Assembly (NCBI GenBank): GCA_934643535.1
Contig: CAKUCE010000167.1
Span: 1-6,849 of the forward strand
DNA: 6,849 nucleotides
DNA from: an uncultured Clostridia bacterium
GTDB taxonomy: Bacteria; Bacillota; Clostridia; Christensenellales; Aristaeellaceae
Direction: 5' to 3'
The notes beneath the pieces were generated by a model. That model saw only the letters and a list, made by a program, of their open reading frames with translations. It was not told the DNA's origin and did not search any database. The position numbers were made by a program, and so were the translations under genes. How positions within the stretch are numbered: position 1 is the stretch's first letter; each line of letters opens with the position of its first letter. This document shows, in pieces, positions 1 to 6,506 of this stretch.

Positions 1-1241
1 GCGTGATCCATTTCCTGAGCCAGCGATACAAGCCCGTCCGCCCGGTCGGTATGGGTGATGTAGGAATAATACTGCGACAGGAGCAGCGAAAAGTCCGCCG
101 CCTGATCGGTTTCTCCCATCCGGCAGATGCGGTATAATTGATAAAAGGCATTGTAGAGAAAGTGCGGTTGGATCTGGGTCTGAAGCTGTTTCAGCTCCGC
201 CCGCTTTGCCGTCAGCTCCGCTTGGTACTGCCGGAAGAGAAGCTCCACCAGCTGATCGGCGGTATCGTTGAAATGGCTGTACAGGTCTGCAAACTCGTCG
301 TGGGACGTATGATGGATTCGCACGGTCTGATCCCCGCCCGCCAGCCGGTCAAAGGCGGTCAGGATATTTTGGAGCGGCTGCTTGACGATCCGCTTGAGCA
401 GCATGATGAAAATGAACATGCTGCACAGCGTCAGAAACACGAGAAAAAACGCCCAGATAAAATAGGTCTGAGCGGTCAGCCGCATGGACTGCCGGGGCAG
501 AAAGATCTCCATGGTCAACAAAGCCCCCATGGAATTGAGCTGCAGGGGAATGGACATGCCAAAGCCCTCTTTCTCCTCGGCCCATGCGCGGACGGCCGGC
601 ACGGCGGGAAATTCGCTGTTTCCGTTGTCGGCGATGCATTCGCCGTTCAGGATCAGACGCGCATTCATTTTCCAACCGAGATCCAGCGTCAGTTCCTCCA
701 GAATTGCCTGCGGGGAAAGGGACACTCCTGCCAGCGCGCCGTCGTTATTGAGGCCGGCCGTGGAGAGCGGATAGATCGAATAGAGCAGACCACAATCCAA
801 AACGGCGTTTTGATCGGCTGCATTCAGCAGCTCAAAAAGGCGGCTGTCCAGGTCGCCATAACGCAGCCGGCTGGTAATCTGGCGGTTTTGATTGGGAAAC
901 ATCAGAAAAAAGGACTGAACGATCGGATTGCTGCCCTTGAGTACCTGCAGTTCCCAAAAAATACTCTGGCTCATGTCGACGATGTTGCTCATGTTGACCA
1001 TGCGGTTATACAGATGAAAACGGTTGATGTTGGTGGCGACGGAAAGAAAAATAACCTGTTCGTCCAGAAGATCCAGCCGGTTCTGCATTCGGTCGGCGGA
1101 CATGAGAAGCTGATTTTTCAGCTGCTCCCGTTCCTGCTGGTTCGCTTCATTGAAAAGCATGGTATTGATGGTCAGACAACCTGCCAGCAGCAAAAGGCTG
1201 GTGCAAAGGAACAGAAGCAGCAGCTTGATATGCACTTTCAT
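1..1241 (-). CDS. YesM-type sensor histidine kinase, C-terminus cut off by window edge
   Basis: Membrane sensor kinase that would autophosphorylate on histidine and pass the phosphate to the response regulator encoded just upstream. My translation of the minus strand from the ATG at 1241-1239 stays open to the edge (413 codons). Visible parts are a hydrophobic segment at about residues 6-24, an extracytoplasmic region of about 230 residues (probably Cache-like, judged only by position and length), a second membrane segment at about 259-282, a HAMP linker at about 283-335 with the usual proline (P289), and the start of the His_kinase domain (PF06580 type). The phosphoacceptor motif is QIQPHFLYNAF, with H360. 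The HATPase_c domain lies outside the window. The start follows the regulator's stop by 7 bp with a modest GGGAG upstream; a nearer ATG at 1252 hits a stop after four codons. Residues 19-22 read LAGC, like a lipobox. The family call is firm; the ligand is unknown. Confidence 0.93.
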   Translation of the reverse strand, partial: MKVHIKLLLLFLCTSLLLLAGCLTINTMLFNEANQQEREQLKNQLLMSADRMQNRLDLLDEQVIFLSVATNINRFHLYNRMVNMSNIVDMSQSIFWELQVLKGSNPIVQSFFLMFPNQNRQITSRLRYGDLDSRLFELLNAADQNAVLDCGLLYSIYPLSTAGLNNDGALAGVSLSPQAILEELTLDLGWKMNARLILNGECIADNGNSEFPAVPAVRAWAEEKEGFGMSIPLQLNSMGALLTMEIFLPRQSMRLTAQTYFIWAFFLVFLTLCSMFIFIMLLKRIVKQPLQNILTAFDRLAGGDQTVRIHHTSHDEFADLYSHFNDTADQLVELLFRQYQAELTAKRAELKQLQTQIQPHFLYNAFYQLYRICRMGETDQAADFSLLLSQYYSYITHTDRADGLVSLAQEMDH

Positions 1242-1248
1242 GACGCGC

Positions 1249-2502
1249 TCATCTCCCATCCTTTTTCCGCATGTATTCGCTGGGGGTCAGTCCGGTCTGC
1301 CGCTTGAAAAAGACGGAAAAATAGCTGGGAGATTCAAAGCCGACCATTTGTCCTACTTCCCGGGCCGTCCGCCTTTCTTCCCGCAGCAGCCGGCAGGCCG
1401 CCTCCAGACGGATCCGGGCAATGTAGTTCGACAGGGTGAGGCCGGTCTTCTGCTTAAAGAGCCGGGAAAGATAGGTGGGGGAATAGAAGGTCTGCGTGGC
1501 GATGGTGGTCAGCGACAGATTCAGATCCGCCAGATGCTCGGCAATATATTGCTCGATCCATGGCACGATGCCGCTTTCGTCCTGACCGTCATGGGGCTGA
1601 ACGAGAAGGGCCTCGTCCAGAATGAGCTGTTCGTCGCTGGAACCGAAGGATCTCAGCAGCGTTTCCAGGTGAGACACCTTCTGCGGGGCCGCCTTCAGGT
1701 CAAGCGCTTCGCAGGAAAAAGCAAAATCGATCATTTCGCCCAACTCTTCCAGACGGTGCTGAACCTTTTCCAAACGCGCGCGAAGAAAGACGCGCATGTC
1801 CCGGATTTCCCTGTCGGATTCCCGACACTGAAAAAGACAGCCGTATTCTTCCCAGCCGATCGGAACCACCTCCATGCGGGAGGAAAAAGGGATGTTCTCC
1901 TGCAAAAGCTGTTCCAGAACCGCGGGCAGGGCGGCTTTCAGCGCGCCCCCTTCCTTCCTGCGGCATAGGCAGAGACGGCAGGGGAGGCTGGGGGACAGGT
2001 GCGTATCCTTTGGCAGAACGCCTCCCTGCGTCAGAAAGAGCGTCATTTCATGCTGCCGCACAAATGGCCGGAGCGCTTCGATCTGGGCCGAAAGCCGCTG
2101 CTTCAGGGCGACAGGGTCGTTTTCCTGATTCAGTTGTTTCAGCTGCTTTTCGATAGCGGCCAGAATGACGGCGTCCCCCTGCGTTTTCAGCAGATAGTCC
2201 ACGCAGCAGACATGGCGCAGCGCTTCTCTGGCCCAGTCAAAGGTGTCATATCCCGTCAGGAAAATGACGCGGCAGGAAGGGCAGAACGCCTCCAACTGTC
2301 CCAGCATTTCCAGGCCGCTCATGCCGGGCATTCGAATATCGGAAATGATCAGATCCAGCGAAACGGTCTGCAGCAGGTCGCAGATGTCGGCGGCGGAATA
2401 GGCTTTGAAAATTTCGGTTTCCTGCGACAGCTCCGTACTCAGAAGATCGAACAGTCCTTCTACCAGATTGGGTTCATCGTCTACGATAGCCAGCTTGTAC
2501 AT
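1249..2502 (-). CDS. YesN-type response regulator with AraC DNA-binding domain
   Basis: Transcriptional response regulator, 417 residues, the likely partner of the adjacent sensor kinase. The receiver domain (about 1-120) shows the acidic pair D8/D9, the phosphoacceptor D55 in SDIRMPGMSG, T83 and the conserved lysine K106 (LLKT). A poorly conserved linker of about 190 residues follows. The C-terminal AraC/XylS domain (about 312-413) has two helix-turn-helix units, at about 329-354 (SPTYLSRLFKQKTG) and 379-404 (SPSYFSVFFKRQTG). The ATG at 2502 is preceded by AAGGAAG, which overlaps the stop codon of the upstream AraC gene, so the two genes are probably co-transcribed and perhaps translationally coupled. 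The likely target is the divergent glycyl radical operon (inference). YesN-like proteins are often somewhat longer; the shortness here is in the linker. Confidence 0.95.
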   Translation of the reverse strand: MYKLAIVDDEPNLVEGLFDLLSTELSQETEIFKAYSAADICDLLQTVSLDLIISDIRMPGMSGLEMLGQLEAFCPSCRVIFLTGYDTFDWAREALRHVCCVDYLLKTQGDAVILAAIEKQLKQLNQENDPVALKQRLSAQIEALRPFVRQHEMTLFLTQGGVLPKDTHLSPSLPCRLCLCRRKEGGALKAALPAVLEQLLQENIPFSSRMEVVPIGWEEYGCLFQCRESDREIRDMRVFLRARLEKVQHRLEELGEMIDFAFSCEALDLKAAPQKVSHLETLLRSFGSSDEQLILDEALLVQPHDGQDESGIVPWIEQYIAEHLADLNLSLTTIATQTFYSPTYLSRLFKQKTGLTLSNYIARIRLEAACRLLREERRTAREVGQMVGFESPSYFSVFFKRQTGLTPSEYMRKKDGR

Positions 2503-2517
2503 GGTTTTCTCTTCCTT

Positions 2518-3276
2518 TCATCGAAAGCTGCTGGGGGGAACGCCGACTTTCTGCCGGAAAAGGCGGCTGAAATAGAATTCGGAGGAAAAGCCGCAGCGGA
2601 GAGCTACGGTCTGAACAGGGAGACATTCATGCCTGAGAAGATTCTGCGCCAACTCCAAACGCAGGTTCAGAATGTATTGCAGAGGAGAGACGCCCAGCTC
2701 CTGATGGAATAAGCGCCTTAGCTGACTGCTGCTGATATGGAATTCCCGGCTCAGAGTCTCTACGTCCAGCTCCGCTTCCGTATAATGCTGGTGGATGTAG
2801 CGTACGACGCTGCAGATCATGGCGGATTTTGCGCTGCCGGCGCTGCAGAGTCTGCTGATCTGCGCAAGCAGGTCATAAAGCAGGCTGCGGCATTGAAGCG
2901 GCGTTTCCATGCGCCCGCTTTCCCAACAGACCGCGCATTGACGGAAGAGCTGCGCGATTGCCTCCGTTCCGTGAAGAATGCGCGGAAAATGCATACTTTC
3001 AAAGGCTTCCGGCGGGTCGGTATCAAAGTCAATCACGTAAAAATGGTGGGCTTCGGTCAATTTATCCCCGCAATAGTGCAGATGAAACGGAAAAATCAGA
3101 ACGTCTCCGTCGGAAGCCGTCTGATCTCCGTCGTCAAAGTGATAAGTGATAGAACCGTTTTCCATGTAAACCAGCCCGCTGGCAGAACGATGGACCATCC
3201 GGGGCATCGCCCAGCAGCTGGTGCGGGTATCATGGACGCTGAGAATATGCTGTACGACCAGATCGTTGGACGGCAC
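2518..3276 (-). CDS. AraC family transcriptional regulator with N-terminal cupin domain
   Basis: One-component regulator of 252 residues. The N-terminal half (about 15-100) looks like an AraC-type cupin ligand-binding domain, with the pattern GSITYHFDDGDQ followed by DGDVLIFPFHLHY, typical of sugar-responsive AraC proteins. The C-terminal half (about 152-252) carries two helix-turn-helix motifs, at about 170-195 (ISSSQLRRLFHQELG) and 220-245 (SSEFYFSRLFRQKVG). The start codon is GTG at 3276-3274, chosen because AAGGAGG lies 7 nt upstream; no better start is visible. It is the first gene of the leftward regulatory set, 15 bp ahead of the response regulator and divergent from the activase gene. 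By position it should bind the shared control region, regulate the rightward operon and possibly itself. The ligand is unknown. Confidence 0.94.
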   Translation of the reverse strand: MPSNDLVVQHILSVHDTRTSCWAMPRMVHRSASGLVYMENGSITYHFDDGDQTASDGDVLIFPFHLHYCGDKLTEAHHFYVIDFDTDPPEAFESMHFPRILHGTEAIAQLFRQCAVCWESGRMETPLQCRSLLYDLLAQISRLCSAGSAKSAMICSVVRYIHQHYTEAELDVETLSREFHISSSQLRRLFHQELGVSPLQYILNLRLELAQNLLRHECLPVQTVALRCGFSSEFYFSRLFRQKVGVPPSSFR

Positions 3277-3283
3277 GATCCTC

Positions 3284-3290
3284 CCTCCTT
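3284..3290 (-). promoter_or_regulatory. Ribosome binding site of the AraC regulator, fixes a GTG start
   Basis: On the minus strand this reads AAGGAGG, a near-perfect Shine-Dalgarno sequence, with 7 nt to the GTG at 3276. It is the reason for choosing a non-ATG start. Confidence 0.85.
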
Positions 3291-3296
3291 TTTTTT

Positions 3297-3325
3297 ATCA
3301 TATCGCATATGCGCGAAAAATGCAA
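3297..3325 (-). promoter_or_regulatory. Candidate promoter of the leftward regulatory operon
   Basis: On the minus strand, TTGCAT (3325-3320) and TATGAT (3302-3297) are separated by 17 bp, a reasonable sigma-A type promoter (-35 matches 3 of 6, -10 matches 5 of 6). Transcription would start near 3290, leaving a very short leader that begins about at the ribosome binding site. That tight fit is the main reason for doubt. The spacer contains the palindrome at 3304-3313. Confidence 0.45.
3304..3313. promoter_or_regulatory. 10-bp perfect palindrome, candidate operator
   Basis: CGCATATGCG is its own reverse complement and lies within the spacer of the candidate leftward promoter, in the divergent control region. 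A protein bound here could block that promoter. AraC proteins usually bind direct repeats rather than short palindromes, so the binding protein, if any, is unclear. A palindrome this short can also occur by chance. Confidence 0.3.
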
Positions 3326-3368
3326 ATCGCCGATTGCTTCGTGTATGTTTTTTGGGTGCTGCCTGGCT

Positions 3369-3374
3369 TACAAT
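3369..3374 (+). promoter_or_regulatory. Candidate -10 box of the glycyl radical operon
   Basis: TACAAT matches 5 of 6 positions of the -10 consensus and sits 28 nt ahead of the activase ATG. At 17 bp upstream the -35 position reads TGTTTT, a poor match. A weak -35 is what one expects at an activator-dependent promoter and fits control by AraC-type proteins (inference). Confidence 0.35.
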
Positions 3375-3385
3375 GCAACCGGGTT

Positions 3386-3393
3386 AAAGGAGG
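3386..3393 (+). promoter_or_regulatory. Ribosome binding site of the activase, decides its start
   Basis: AAAGGAGG lies 8 nt before the ATG at 3402. It supports that start over an in-frame ATG at 3309, which would add 31 cysteine-containing residues before the conserved N-terminus and would overlap the promoter region. Confidence 0.88.
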
Positions 3394-3401
3394 AATCTGA
3401 T

Positions 3402-4298
3402 ATGGGCCGCATCGCTTCCCTCAAAAGAATGGCCGTTCACGACGGGCCGGGGCTTCGGACGACTCTTTTTCTGAAGGGCTGTCCCCTTCGCTGCCGCTGG
3501 TGTCATAATCCCGAGTGCATTTCCCCAAAGCCGGAGGTGGCATATCTGCCGGAAAAGTGCCTTTCCTGCGGAGCGTGCGTCGCTCTGTGCAAGGCAAACA
3601 GGATTACGGAAAAGGGGCATGTATTTGACCGAAGCCTCTGCAGCGCCTGCGGTCAATGCGAAGAGATCTGCCTTGGAAGGGCGTTTACCTATTACGGCCG
3701 GGAGATGACCGTGCAGGAAGCCGTGGAGCTTCTTCTGGAGGATCGGGCGTTTTATGAAGCCTCCGGCGGAGGCGTCACGCTTTCCGGCGGCGAACCTCTG
3801 ATGCAGGCTTCTTTTTCCGCAGTCATTCTTCAAAAGATCAAGCGGGAGGGCATTCATACGGCGGTCGATACCTGCGGCTTTGCCGGCCGTGAGGCGCTGG
3901 ATGAGGTCATTCCCTATACGGACCTGTTTCTGCTGGATATAAAGGCGGCGTCTTCCCAGCTCCACCGTGCCTGCACCGGCCAGCCCAACGAACCGATCCT
4001 TCGCAATTTGGAATATCTGAACCGGCTGGGAAAACCGATGGAGATCCGCGTGCCCTATATTCCCGGGTGGAACGATCGGGAAATGCCGCAGATCGCCCAT
4101 TTGCTCAAGGGCCTTCAGAGCATCACAATGGTCCGTCTGCTTCCGTATCATCCTTATGCGGCGTCCAAATATACTTCACTTGGCTGCCGGTATGAAATGC
4201 CCGAAACGGTCGGACCTTCCCGGGAGACCATGCAGAGGGCTGTAGAGGTTTTTCTTTCCCAAGGTTTGAACGCGGTGGATGGAGGTCATCTGAAATGA
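3402..4298 (+). CDS. Glycyl radical enzyme activating enzyme (radical SAM)
   Basis: Cytoplasmic radical SAM protein of 298 residues that should abstract hydrogen from the radical glycine of the enzyme encoded next door, using S-adenosylmethionine and a 4Fe-4S cluster. The cluster motif CxxxCxxC is C27, C31, C34 within KGCPLRCRWCHNPE. Two ferredoxin-like motifs follow: C53, C56, C59, C63 and C80, C83, C86, C90. This two-cluster insert is typical of activases for dehydratase and lyase-type glycyl radical enzymes and is absent from the pyruvate formate-lyase activase. The SAM-binding SGGEP is at 128-132. Further family patterns are HDGPGLRTT (13-21) and DTCGF (156-160). The start is set by the strong ribosome binding site. 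The stop overlaps the next start (ATGA), so the two proteins are translationally coupled and almost certainly form an enzyme-activase pair. Confidence 0.96.
   Translation: MGRIASLKRMAVHDGPGLRTTLFLKGCPLRCRWCHNPECISPKPEVAYLPEKCLSCGACVALCKANRITEKGHVFDRSLCSACGQCEEICLGRAFTYYGREMTVQEAVELLLEDRAFYEASGGGVTLSGGEPLMQASFSAVILQKIKREGIHTAVDTCGFAGREALDEVIPYTDLFLLDIKAASSQLHRACTGQPNEPILRNLEYLNRLGKPMEIRVPYIPGWNDREMPQIAHLLKGLQSITMVRLLPYHPYAASKYTSLGCRYEMPETVGPSRETMQRAVEVFLSQGLNAVDGGHLK
4281..4286 (+). promoter_or_regulatory. Ribosome binding site of the glycyl radical enzyme, inside the activase gene
   Basis: GGAGGT lies 8 nt before the ATG at 4295 and within the last codons of the activase, supporting the overlapping start. 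Confidence 0.75.
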
Positions 4299-6472
4299 AT
4301 TATCAGGAATTCTTTGCAAAAAACCGTGAAAAAGTCGAAAGCGAGTTTGTGAAACGGGGCTGGAACGAAGCGTCCGGTCAGCCGCCGGAAAAACTGCGTG
4401 AAAACAGCTATCGCTTTTTTGCGCAAGGCAAAGGGCAGGAGATCATGACCCGACGGGCGGAAACCATGGTCTATCTCCTGCGGGAAGGGCAGATCGAGGT
4501 GCAGCCTTACGAGCTGTTTGCCGATCAGCTGAACCATGCCCAAAGCATGGTTCCGATCACGTGGGATCATTACAACGAAGTCCGTGGAGAGATACAGGAA
4601 AAGCTGCTGCCCATGGAGGCTGCCGTTGAAGCCAGAGCCTATACGGGAGAGATTGATTTCGGACACACCTGTCCGGACTGGCGGGCATTGCTTGAACTGG
4701 GCTATCCGGGTATCCTCCGCCGGCTTTACGCCTTTCTGGAAAAGGCCCGCAGCGAAAAGCAGAGAGCGTTTTATCACAGCTGCATTACCGTTTATGAGGC
4801 GCTGGAGCAATGGATGCTTCGCTTGGCGGAAGAAGCGGAACGAAAAGCCGGCCCTGACAATGCGCTGGGACTGGTAGCCGAAAATCTGAGAAATCTGACC
4901 CGGCGTCCGACTCAAACGCTGCATGAAGCGCTCCAGCTTTCCTTTCTGTCGTATTTCATGCAGCAGGAATTGGAGCAGGCGTGCGTCCGCTCGCTGGGAC
5001 GGTTTGATCTGCTTTACGGCCCCTTTTATGAAGCGGATCTGCAGGCCGGCCGACTGACGCGGGAAGAGGCCAAGGCCTTGCTTCAGTTCTATTTCTGCCG
5101 GTGGAACGCCCGAAATATAACGGCCAATATTCCCATCACGCTCTGCGGCACGCTGAATGGCCGGGAGATCTCCTCGGATTTTACCCGGCTGGTATTGGAA
5201 GCCTACGGAGAACTGAACATCGTCAGTCCCAAATTCCATATCCGTTATTCGGAAGCGCTTCCGGCGGATATTGAATTTCAGGTGCTTCGCCTGATCCGCA
5301 GCGGTGTGAGCGCTTTCGTTTTCTGCAGCGATGCGGCGGTAGAAACAGCTTTGAAGTCGCTGGGGGAAACGGCTGAGGACGCCGAGGATTACGTGATGGT
5401 GGGCTGCTATGAGTCCACTTCCATGGGCCGGGAGGTGGCCTGCTCCTGCAACGGACGCCTTTCTTTCCTGAAAGCGGTGGAGTATGCCATGTCCGGGGGA
5501 ATGGATCTGATGACCGGACGGCGCGTCGGGTTGCCTACGCCGTTGGAATATGATACGTTCGAACAGTTTCAGGAGGCTGTACGGGCCCAATTACGCTGGC
5601 TTGCGGACGAATGCATGCGACGCATTGCGCTGGTCGAGCGCCAGTACCCGCAAACCTTTACCACTCCTTTCTTCTCTGCGACCATGGAAGCCTGTCTGGA
5701 AAAAGGGCTGGACGCCTATTCCGGCGGCGCGAGGTACAATCATTCTTCCATCAATACGTTTGGAATTGCAAACGCCGCAGACGCCATGAGCTCCATTCGC
5801 CATTTTGTTTTTGAAAAGAAAGAACTGACGATGCGGGAGTTCGTTCAGATCCTTCGGCAGAACTGGAACGGCTCGGAGCTTTTGCGGATGCAGTGCGTTC
5901 GCTTTCCGGAAAAATATGGGGTCCATCATCCCCGGACAGACGAACTGGCGCGGGATCTGATGCACACGGCGGCTGAAAGGATCAACGGCGCCTGCAATGG
6001 CCGGGGCGGTCAGTTCCGCATGGGCGCTTTTTCGATCGACTGGCGCTTTGAATTTGGAGAGCATACCGCCGCTTCGGCCGACGGCCGCCATGCGGGCGAC
6101 AGCCTGAGCAAAAATCTTTCGGCCTGCCTGGGCGCGGATCGAGAGGGCGTAACGGCGCTGATAGAGTCTGCCGCCTCTCTCTGCGGCAGCGAACTGCCCA
6201 ACGGCGCGGTGCTGGATGTGGTTCTTCACGAAAGCGCCGTTTCGGGGGACGAAGGACTGAACGCCATGGCCGGACTGTTTCAAACGTTTATGAAAAAGGG
6301 CGGGCAAGCCATTCAGGGAAACGTACTGAATGCTGAAACGTTGAAACAGGCTCAGCTTGCCCCGGAAAAGTATCCTACGCTGCAAGTGCGCCTTTGCGGC
6401 TGGAATGTCCTTTTTGTCAATCTTTCCAGAAAAGAACAGGATGAACTGATACGACAGGCCCAGGAAGGATAA
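4295..6472 (+). CDS. Glycyl radical enzyme of the pyruvate formate-lyase superfamily, dehydratase/lyase-like, substrate unknown
   Basis: Oxygen-sensitive cytoplasmic enzyme of 725 residues, somewhat shorter than most characterised dehydratases of this superfamily. The PFL-like domain covers most of the protein (to about 580) and the glycine radical domain about 595-720. The thiyl cysteine is C371 in VMVGCYESTSMG. E373 follows in the C-x-E arrangement of diol dehydratases and choline lyase, not the Cys-Cys pair of true pyruvate formate-lyase, so I expect elimination or C-X cleavage (inference). The radical glycine is G702 in VRLCGWN, 23 residues from the C-terminus, followed by the usual LSRKEQDELI helix. 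Other family landmarks are GRFDLLYGPFYEADL (235-249), AEDAEDY (360-366) and ADGRHAGD (595-602). The loop differs from the common RVxGY and the region before the cysteine reads FCSDAAV. Any 'formate acetyltransferase' label would be misleading. Confidence 0.93.
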   Translation: MNYQEFFAKNREKVESEFVKRGWNEASGQPPEKLRENSYRFFAQGKGQEIMTRRAETMVYLLREGQIEVQPYELFADQLNHAQSMVPITWDHYNEVRGEIQEKLLPMEAAVEARAYTGEIDFGHTCPDWRALLELGYPGILRRLYAFLEKARSEKQRAFYHSCITVYEALEQWMLRLAEEAERKAGPDNALGLVAENLRNLTRRPTQTLHEALQLSFLSYFMQQELEQACVRSLGRFDLLYGPFYEADLQAGRLTREEAKALLQFYFCRWNARNITANIPITLCGTLNGREISSDFTRLVLEAYGELNIVSPKFHIRYSEALPADIEFQVLRLIRSGVSAFVFCSDAAVETALKSLGETAEDAEDYVMVGCYESTSMGREVACSCNGRLSFLKAVEYAMSGGMDLMTGRRVGLPTPLEYDTFEQFQEAVRAQLRWLADECMRRIALVERQYPQTFTTPFFSATMEACLEKGLDAYSGGARYNHSSINTFGIANAADAMSSIRHFVFEKKELTMREFVQILRQNWNGSELLRMQCVRFPEKYGVHHPRTDELARDLMHTAAERINGACNGRGGQFRMGAFSIDWRFEFGEHTAASADGRHAGDSLSKNLSACLGADREGVTALIESAASLCGSELPNGAVLDVVLHESAVSGDEGLNAMAGLFQTFMKKGGQAIQGNVLNAETLKQAQLAPEKYPTLQVRLCGWNVLFVNLSRKEQDELIRQAQEG

Positions 6473-6492
6473 AGCGCTTCTTGGAGCGAATG

Positions 6493-6497
6493 AGGAG
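6493..6497 (+). promoter_or_regulatory. Ribosome binding site of the DUF4964 gene
   Basis: AGGAG lies 9 nt before the ATG at 6507 in a purine-rich stretch. It falls in the 34-bp gap after the glycyl radical enzyme, which shows no convincing terminator, so read-through into this gene is likely. Confidence 0.6.
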
Positions 6498-6506
6498 AGA
6501 AGAAGG

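Noticed and set aside
138..1307. Long plus-strand open frame of 389 codons
   Set aside because: It lies antisense to the sensor kinase, whose translation shows clear HAMP and His_kinase motifs. The plus-strand product has no recognisable domain and a glutamine/histidine-rich shadow composition.
1961..1978. Cysteine cluster CRLCLC (C175, C178, C180) in the response regulator linker as a possible metal site
   Set aside because: No matching partner ligands with regular spacing are evident. It fits an ordinary hydrophobic beta strand of the linker, with C222 and C226 too loosely placed to argue for a site.
3309..3401. N-terminal extension of the activase from an upstream in-frame ATG
   Set aside because: The extension would cover the candidate promoter and the AAAGGAGG site. 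The conserved activase N-terminus begins at the ATG at 3402.
4286..6385. Two abutting minus-strand open frames (434 and 264 codons) covering the glycyl radical enzyme
   Set aside because: Both are antisense to a gene with firm catalytic motifs. The long openness comes from codon bias in the real gene; the products show no domain and no credible ribosome binding sites.
6472..6479. AAGCGCTT palindrome just after the glycyl radical enzyme stop as a terminator
   Set aside because: The inverted repeat is only 8 bp with no loop, has no following T run, and the next gene's ribosome binding site is close by.
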